From: Acidobacteriaceae bacterium
Lineage (GTDB): Bacteria; Acidobacteriota; Terriglobia; Bryobacterales; Bryobacteraceae
DNA length: 64,000 nucleotides
Reading direction: 5' to 3'
Assembly (NCBI GenBank): GCA_019233755.1
Contig: JAFAMD010000006.1
Span: forward strand, 62,001-126,000
A program made the position numbers and the translations under genes. This document shows, piece by piece, positions 60,423 to 64,000 of this stretch. Under the pieces are notes generated by a model, which saw only the letters and a list, made by a program, of their open reading frames with translations, did no database searches and was not told where the DNA came from. Each line of letters opens with the position of its first letter. Position 1 is the first letter of the stretch.

Positions 60423-62045
60423 TTGAAGTTCCGCATTTTCTTTCTTTTCCTGTGCCTTGCTGCCGTGTGCCTGGCGTCCGGTGACGCAGTCGCCGAACGC
60501 CTTGCCCGCCAGGCGAAAAAGGCAGAAAAAGCCGGCCAGATTGTGCGCGCTTACCTGCTTTATGCCCAGGCTGCCGCGCGGGACCCCGGGAACTCTACCT
60601 ATCGGGAAAACCGGGACGCGCTCGCGCCGGCAGCCAAGCTGCTCACAAAAGCGGATGTCCAGAATGCAGATATTTCGCAGGACGTTCAGGAGGCCGAACA
60701 ACAGGGGCCCACGAATCCCGACCCGCCTGTCGAACGCGCCACCGAGGCCGAGTGGATGGCCGATCCGCGTCTGCAAGGGGTTCCGACAGTGCACGCGGAC
60801 GCGTCAAAAGCAGATTTCAAGCTGCGTGCGCCGGCCAAAGACGTCATTGAGCAGGTCTGTACCGCGTTCGGGGTGCGCGCGGTCGTCGACTCGGAAGTCA
60901 CGTCCGACAAGCCGATTCAGTTCGATCTCACACAGGCAGACTTACGGACCGCATTGGAGGCGCTTACCGACGCGACCGGCACCTTCGTTTTTCCGGTCTC
61001 GGCGAGCAGCGTTTATTTCGCCCCCGATACCCAGGCAAAAAGAGATGCGCTCGAACCGACCATTCTGCTCACCTTTCCGCTGCCTAACGCGCTCAGTGAG
61101 AAAGACTTGATCGAAGCCGCGAACGTCGTTCGCAGCTTGCTGCAGTTGAAGTCGATTGGCTGGGACAGCCACAGCCGTACCGTCATGATTCGCGATCATG
61201 TGACGCGTGCGCGTATCGCGAGATCGGTTCTTCAAGCCCTGCTGCTGCCGCGAGCCCAGGTCCAGATCGAGCTCAAATTCCTCACCGTCGATACGGACAA
61301 GATGCTCAACTACGGGTCCATCATTCAGACTTCGCTTCCGGTCTATTACCTCGGCCACATTGGCGGATTCAGCTACACTCAGGCATCGTTGAGCAATCTC
61401 GCCTCGCTGGCCATTATTGGCGGCGGCGGCTCAATTTTCGGATTAGGCCTGATGGATGCCACACTGCTCGCGCAATACACGAGTTCTTTCGCTCAGGCGT
61501 TTTTCGATTCCACGGTGGTCGTGGGTGACCGGCAGACCGCCAGCCTGCACTTTGGAAACAAGTACCCCCTCGCCGAGACACTTTACACCGGCTTTGCGCA
61601 GGGCGCCCCTTCGATCTACAACCCCACGCCGCAGATCACGCTGGTGGATCTGGGACTCGTCCTCAAGGTCACTCCCTACGTGAATGGCGACGGCGATATC
61701 GGTCTCGATGTGGAAGCCGAGCTTAACTCGCTGGGCAACCAGACGTTCAACACGATCCCTGCCATTAACGACCGCTCCTTCAAGGGTACGGTCAATATGC
61801 GTGAAGGCCAGGTCGCGATTATTGCAGGCATGGATTCAGACTTAACGTCGGTAACACGCAACGGTCTCGCTGGACTGACCCAGATTCCCGGCCTAAATCA
61901 GGTCCTGGCCCAGAACACCAGAGAACATCAGACCAGCCAGACGCTCATTCTGGTCAAGCCCACCATCACGCGGCTGCCCATGGCGTCTTACATCAGCCCG
62001 CAGTACCTGCTCGGCCCCCAGCGCGGAGCGCGGGTGCTGTTGTAG
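60423..62045 (+). CDS. Secretin-domain protein (type II/III secretion or type IV pilus-like)
   Basis: The 540-residue protein starts with a signal peptide (about 21 residues, ending near CLASG) and has a helical N-terminal section (to about 95). N0/STN-like and short N-domain regions follow (about 125-280), and a secretin C-domain (about 380-525) with FGNKYPLAET, PTPQITLVDLGLVLKVTPYV, GLDVEAELNSLG and VNMREGQVAIIAGMDSD. Secretins form outer-membrane pores. It lacks a pilotin or other Gsp genes nearby, so it is an orphan secretin. TTG start with no strong ribosome binding site. Confidence 0.87.
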   Translation: MKFRIFFLFLCLAAVCLASGDAVAERLARQAKKAEKAGQIVRAYLLYAQAAARDPGNSTYRENRDALAPAAKLLTKADVQNADISQDVQEAEQQGPTNPDPPVERATEAEWMADPRLQGVPTVHADASKADFKLRAPAKDVIEQVCTAFGVRAVVDSEVTSDKPIQFDLTQADLRTALEALTDATGTFVFPVSASSVYFAPDTQAKRDALEPTILLTFPLPNALSEKDLIEAANVVRSLLQLKSIGWDSHSRTVMIRDHVTRARIARSVLQALLLPRAQVQIELKFLTVDTDKMLNYGSIIQTSLPVYYLGHIGGFSYTQASLSNLASLAIIGGGGSIFGLGLMDATLLAQYTSSFAQAFFDSTVVVGDRQTASLHFGNKYPLAETLYTGFAQGAPSIYNPTPQITLVDLGLVLKVTPYVNGDGDIGLDVEAELNSLGNQTFNTIPAINDRSFKGTVNMREGQVAIIAGMDSDLTSVTRNGLAGLTQIPGLNQVLAQNTREHQTSQTLILVKPTITRLPMASYISPQYLLGPQRGARVLL

Positions 62046-62071
62046 CCGGACACCTCTGCTATCTTCATGGC

Positions 62072-63142
62072 ATGTCAACCATGCGCGACGAAATCTGCCA
62101 GCAGCCGGCGGCTATTGAACGCACGCTGAAAGCAGAATGGCGCCACGCGGAAAAGCTCCGCGCGCACTTTGAAAGTAACCCGGTCCGTCTGATCGTGCTC
62201 GCCGCACGAGGCACCTCGGACAATGCTGCGCAGTTTGGGCGCTACCTGCTGGAAATTTCCACCGGCATACCGGTTTCGCTTGCTGCCCCCTCCGTGTTCA
62301 CGCTCTATGACGCGCACGTGAATCTGAAAGACGCCGTCGTGGTAGCCATCTCGCAATCCGGTGAATCCACCGACACGAACCTGGTGCTGGAACGTGCGAA
62401 GACAGCAGGCGCGTTTACTATAGGGATCACGAATGAGCCGGAGAGTTCGCTGGCGAAGCTCGCCGAGCACACGTTCCTCGTGCGGGCGGGCAAAGAAAAA
62501 AGCGTAGCTGCCACCAAGACATACACCGGTCAGCTCATGTGCTTCTATCTGCTGGCCCATGCGCTCGGCGCCCCGCTGCGATCAGAAGACCTGCAGCATA
62601 TCCCGGAGTGGAGCAATGCCGCGCTGCAGCTCGAAGAAGCAATCCGCGAGCGCGCGGAACGCTATTGTTTCATGCGTCATGCCGTTTGCGTCGGCCGCGG
62701 ACTCAACTACGCCAACTCTTTCGAGTTCGCTCTAAAACTGATGGAGACCTGCTACGTTGTGGCCGAGCGGTTCTCGTCTGCCGATCTGCTGCACGGTCCC
62801 ATCGCCATGCTGGAGCAGTCGTTCCCAACCTTTCTCTTCTGTCCCCCGGGCGTTACCTGGAAGCCCATGCGCGAGCTAATAGGCAAGTTGCAGTCGATTC
62901 AGGCAGAAACGCTGATCATTACGGACAAGAGCAACAAGGAAGCGGGCACGCTGAAAGGGAACGTGCGTGACCCGCTCACGATCCCGGCGGCCCTGGCGCA
63001 GAGGGGACAACTCCCGGAAGAGTTGTATACTCCTATTCCGTACGTAATTCCCGCTCAGCTCTTCGCCGCGAGCCTGGCGGAAGTGAAACACCTGGACCCA
63101 GATCGGCCCAGGACCCTGAACAAAGTAACGCAGACGCTTTAG
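62072..63142 (+). CDS. Double-SIS-domain protein (GlmS isomerase-like)
   Basis: The 356-residue protein has two SIS domains like the isomerase half of GlmS: LIVLAARGTSDNAAQFGRYLLE and VVAISQSGESTDTNLVLERAK in the first, a KEKSVAATKTYTGQL motif, and a second SIS with VCVGRGLNYANSFEFALKLMETCYVVAERFSSADLLHGP. It lacks the glutamine amidotransferase half. Such proteins are aminosugar-phosphate isomerases or deaminases (AgaS or NagB-II-like). It may serve amino-sugar catabolism, but nothing near it points to a certain sugar. Confidence 0.9.
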   Translation: MSTMRDEICQQPAAIERTLKAEWRHAEKLRAHFESNPVRLIVLAARGTSDNAAQFGRYLLEISTGIPVSLAAPSVFTLYDAHVNLKDAVVVAISQSGESTDTNLVLERAKTAGAFTIGITNEPESSLAKLAEHTFLVRAGKEKSVAATKTYTGQLMCFYLLAHALGAPLRSEDLQHIPEWSNAALQLEEAIRERAERYCFMRHAVCVGRGLNYANSFEFALKLMETCYVVAERFSSADLLHGPIAMLEQSFPTFLFCPPGVTWKPMRELIGKLQSIQAETLIITDKSNKEAGTLKGNVRDPLTIPAALAQRGQLPEELYTPIPYVIPAQLFAASLAEVKHLDPDRPRTLNKVTQTL

Positions 63143-63157
63143 TCTGCCGGCACCGGC

Positions 63158-63358
63158 CTACTTGCGGGCTCGGTTGCTGTGGCCTTTCAGCCGCGACTGC
63201 CGAGTTTTCCTCGCCTGGCGCTTCGGCTTAACAATCCGGAAAGTGCCGCTGCCGAGATATTCGGCCTCGTAGATGTTTTCCTTCTGCTGAATCTTCGGGG
63301 AAGCCGCGTAGGCGGGCCGGGTCTCGTTCGACCGGGTTTCGTTCAATGGATCTGCCAT
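63158..63358 (-). CDS. Small very basic protein of unknown function
   Basis: The 66-residue product has an acidic/polar front (MADPLNETRSNETR) and a middle EAEYLGSGTFRIVKP. The C-terminal third is composed largely of Lys and Arg (KRQARKTRQSRLKGHSNRARK). This suggests RNA or DNA binding. ATG 63358 with AAGGAA 5 bases upstream is preferred over the longer frame from 63406. Family not recognised. Confidence 0.6.
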   Translation of the reverse strand: MADPLNETRSNETRPAYAASPKIQQKENIYEAEYLGSGTFRIVKPKRQARKTRQSRLKGHSNRARK

Positions 63359-63421
63359 GAAATTCCTTAAGACGTAAACTATCAGTGTACCGGACGCCCC
63401 CTGCATTTCTCTACTACGCGG

Positions 63422-64000
63422 CTATGGGTGTGCGATCACTAGCAGGCTGTTGGTCTGCCGGATGGTGTATTCCAGAGCTAGCCGGGCGTTTTCGGGATCA
63501 AGCGCCGCGAAACTCTCGTCGAGGATCACCAGGTCCGCGTTCTGTAGAAGCGCCCGGGCGATAAAGATGCGGCTCCGTTCCCCGTGCGAAAGCTGCCATC
63601 CGCCCTCGCCCACCATTTGCATCAGTCCGCTTGGCATCGTATCCAGGAGATCGCCGAGGCCCAATTCGCGGCAAACGGTCTCCGCCTCCTTCATGTCGGC
63701 CTGGGAGGGCGGCCAAGCCCGGCCCATCAACAGGTTGAACGCAAGCGTTTCGGTGAGGATGTGGTTTTCGTGGAACTGTGGCGCGGCGGCAATTGCCTTT
63801 CGCCACTGCTCGGCCCCAAGAGTCTGCCGGTCGAGCCCGTTCACCAGCAGCAGACCGGATTGTGGCTGTCGGACGCCGGAAAGGAGCGAGGCGAAGGTGG
63901 TCTTTCCGCCGCCGGAAGGTCCCTCGAGCAGGATATGATCACCGCGTCTGATAATGAGGCTGCAGCCTTGCACGGTGGCCGGGCCGGTTTCGCGGTGGCG
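63422..64000 (-). CDS. ABC transporter ATP-binding domain, truncated by the window edge
   Basis: The frame stays open to the right edge, so the N-terminus lies outside. The visible part is an ABC ATPase: Walker A GPSGGGKTT, the Q-loop (APQFHENHI), the signature LSHGERSRIFIARAL, Walker B with Glu in LVILDESFAALDP and H-loop (LLVIAHP), ending directly after that. Part of a larger permease-ATPase or an independent subunit; this cannot be decided from the window. The end directly after the H-loop is unusually short. Confidence 0.88.
   Translation of the reverse strand, partial: RHRETGPATVQGCSLIIRRGDHILLEGPSGGGKTTFASLLSGVRQPQSGLLLVNGLDRQTLGAEQWRKAIAAAPQFHENHILTETLAFNLLMGRAWPPSQADMKEAETVCRELGLGDLLDTMPSGLMQMVGEGGWQLSHGERSRIFIARALLQNADLVILDESFAALDPENARLALEYTIRQTNSLLVIAHP

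Overview
The window is a gene-dense, GC-rich bacterial chromosome segment with short gaps, many 1-4 base stop/start overlaps and frequent GTG/TTG starts. The housekeeping genes (tyrS, rpmB, era, ybeY, rel, fabF, acpP, def, fmt, argJ, aroC, tsaE) are standard Gram-negative-type genes. A TonB-family protein with a PPKLPPLE-type N-terminal motif, a twin-arginine glucoamylase-family protein, a separate secretin-domain protein, an ECF sigma/zinc-finger pair and many secreted proteins of unknown function fit an Acidobacteriota (Bryobacter/Solibacter-like) genome. That taxonomic placement is inference. No rRNA, tRNA, CRISPR array, prophage or insertion sequence was recognised.

1-6000: a small secreted protein, an HSL-type esterase, and an RND efflux permease with its lipoprotein adaptor (minus strand). 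6000-11600: a GHMP (galactokinase-like) kinase with a sugar nucleotidyltransferase, a secreted matrixin-like protease, tyrS, and an aldehyde dehydrogenase ending in a clear terminator. 11600-18700: an unknown minus-strand gene whose leader carries a terminator-like hairpin next to its ribosome binding site, an ECF sigma factor with zinc-finger membrane partner followed by an ABC-2 transporter, a glucoamylase-family protein and a secreted regulatory-domain protein. 18750-22960: the phoH-ybeY-corC-era-BON operon, preceded by a possible leaderless mini-ORF.

22960-25300 is the most interesting region. A crcB-type fluoride riboswitch precedes an inorganic pyrophosphatase and FluC/CrcB. Converging on them is a minus-strand pair of DUF190 proteins (one a tandem duplication) whose own leader carries a diverged copy of the same aptamer. 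The pyrophosphatase has Glu where the family normally has the catalytic Asp that activates the nucleophilic water, the water that fluoride displaces. This looks like a two-armed fluoride-response island.

25470-33000: a DUF1778/GNAT toxin-antitoxin pair, rpmB, a decayed fatty-acid desaturase pseudogene, and a chain SpoIIE phosphatase-nnr-tsaE-baeRF3. 32800-47150: mtgA, truncated haemoglobin, alanine dehydrogenase, a peptidoglycan-binding protein, DAHP synthase, the Rel (p)ppGpp enzyme, DUF971, TonB, a YqiA-like esterase, acpP-fabF, etfBA and a PpiC/SurA lipoprotein. 47160-53400: a 760-residue membrane protein, a secreted protein of seven exact 51-residue repeats (probable seven-bladed propeller), a Gln-rich membrane protein and MgtC. 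53400-64000: aroC-def-fmt-argJ and a secreted protein, an NfrB-like glycosyltransferase, yggX, a secretin-domain protein, a double-SIS protein, a small basic protein and a truncated ABC ATPase at the right edge.
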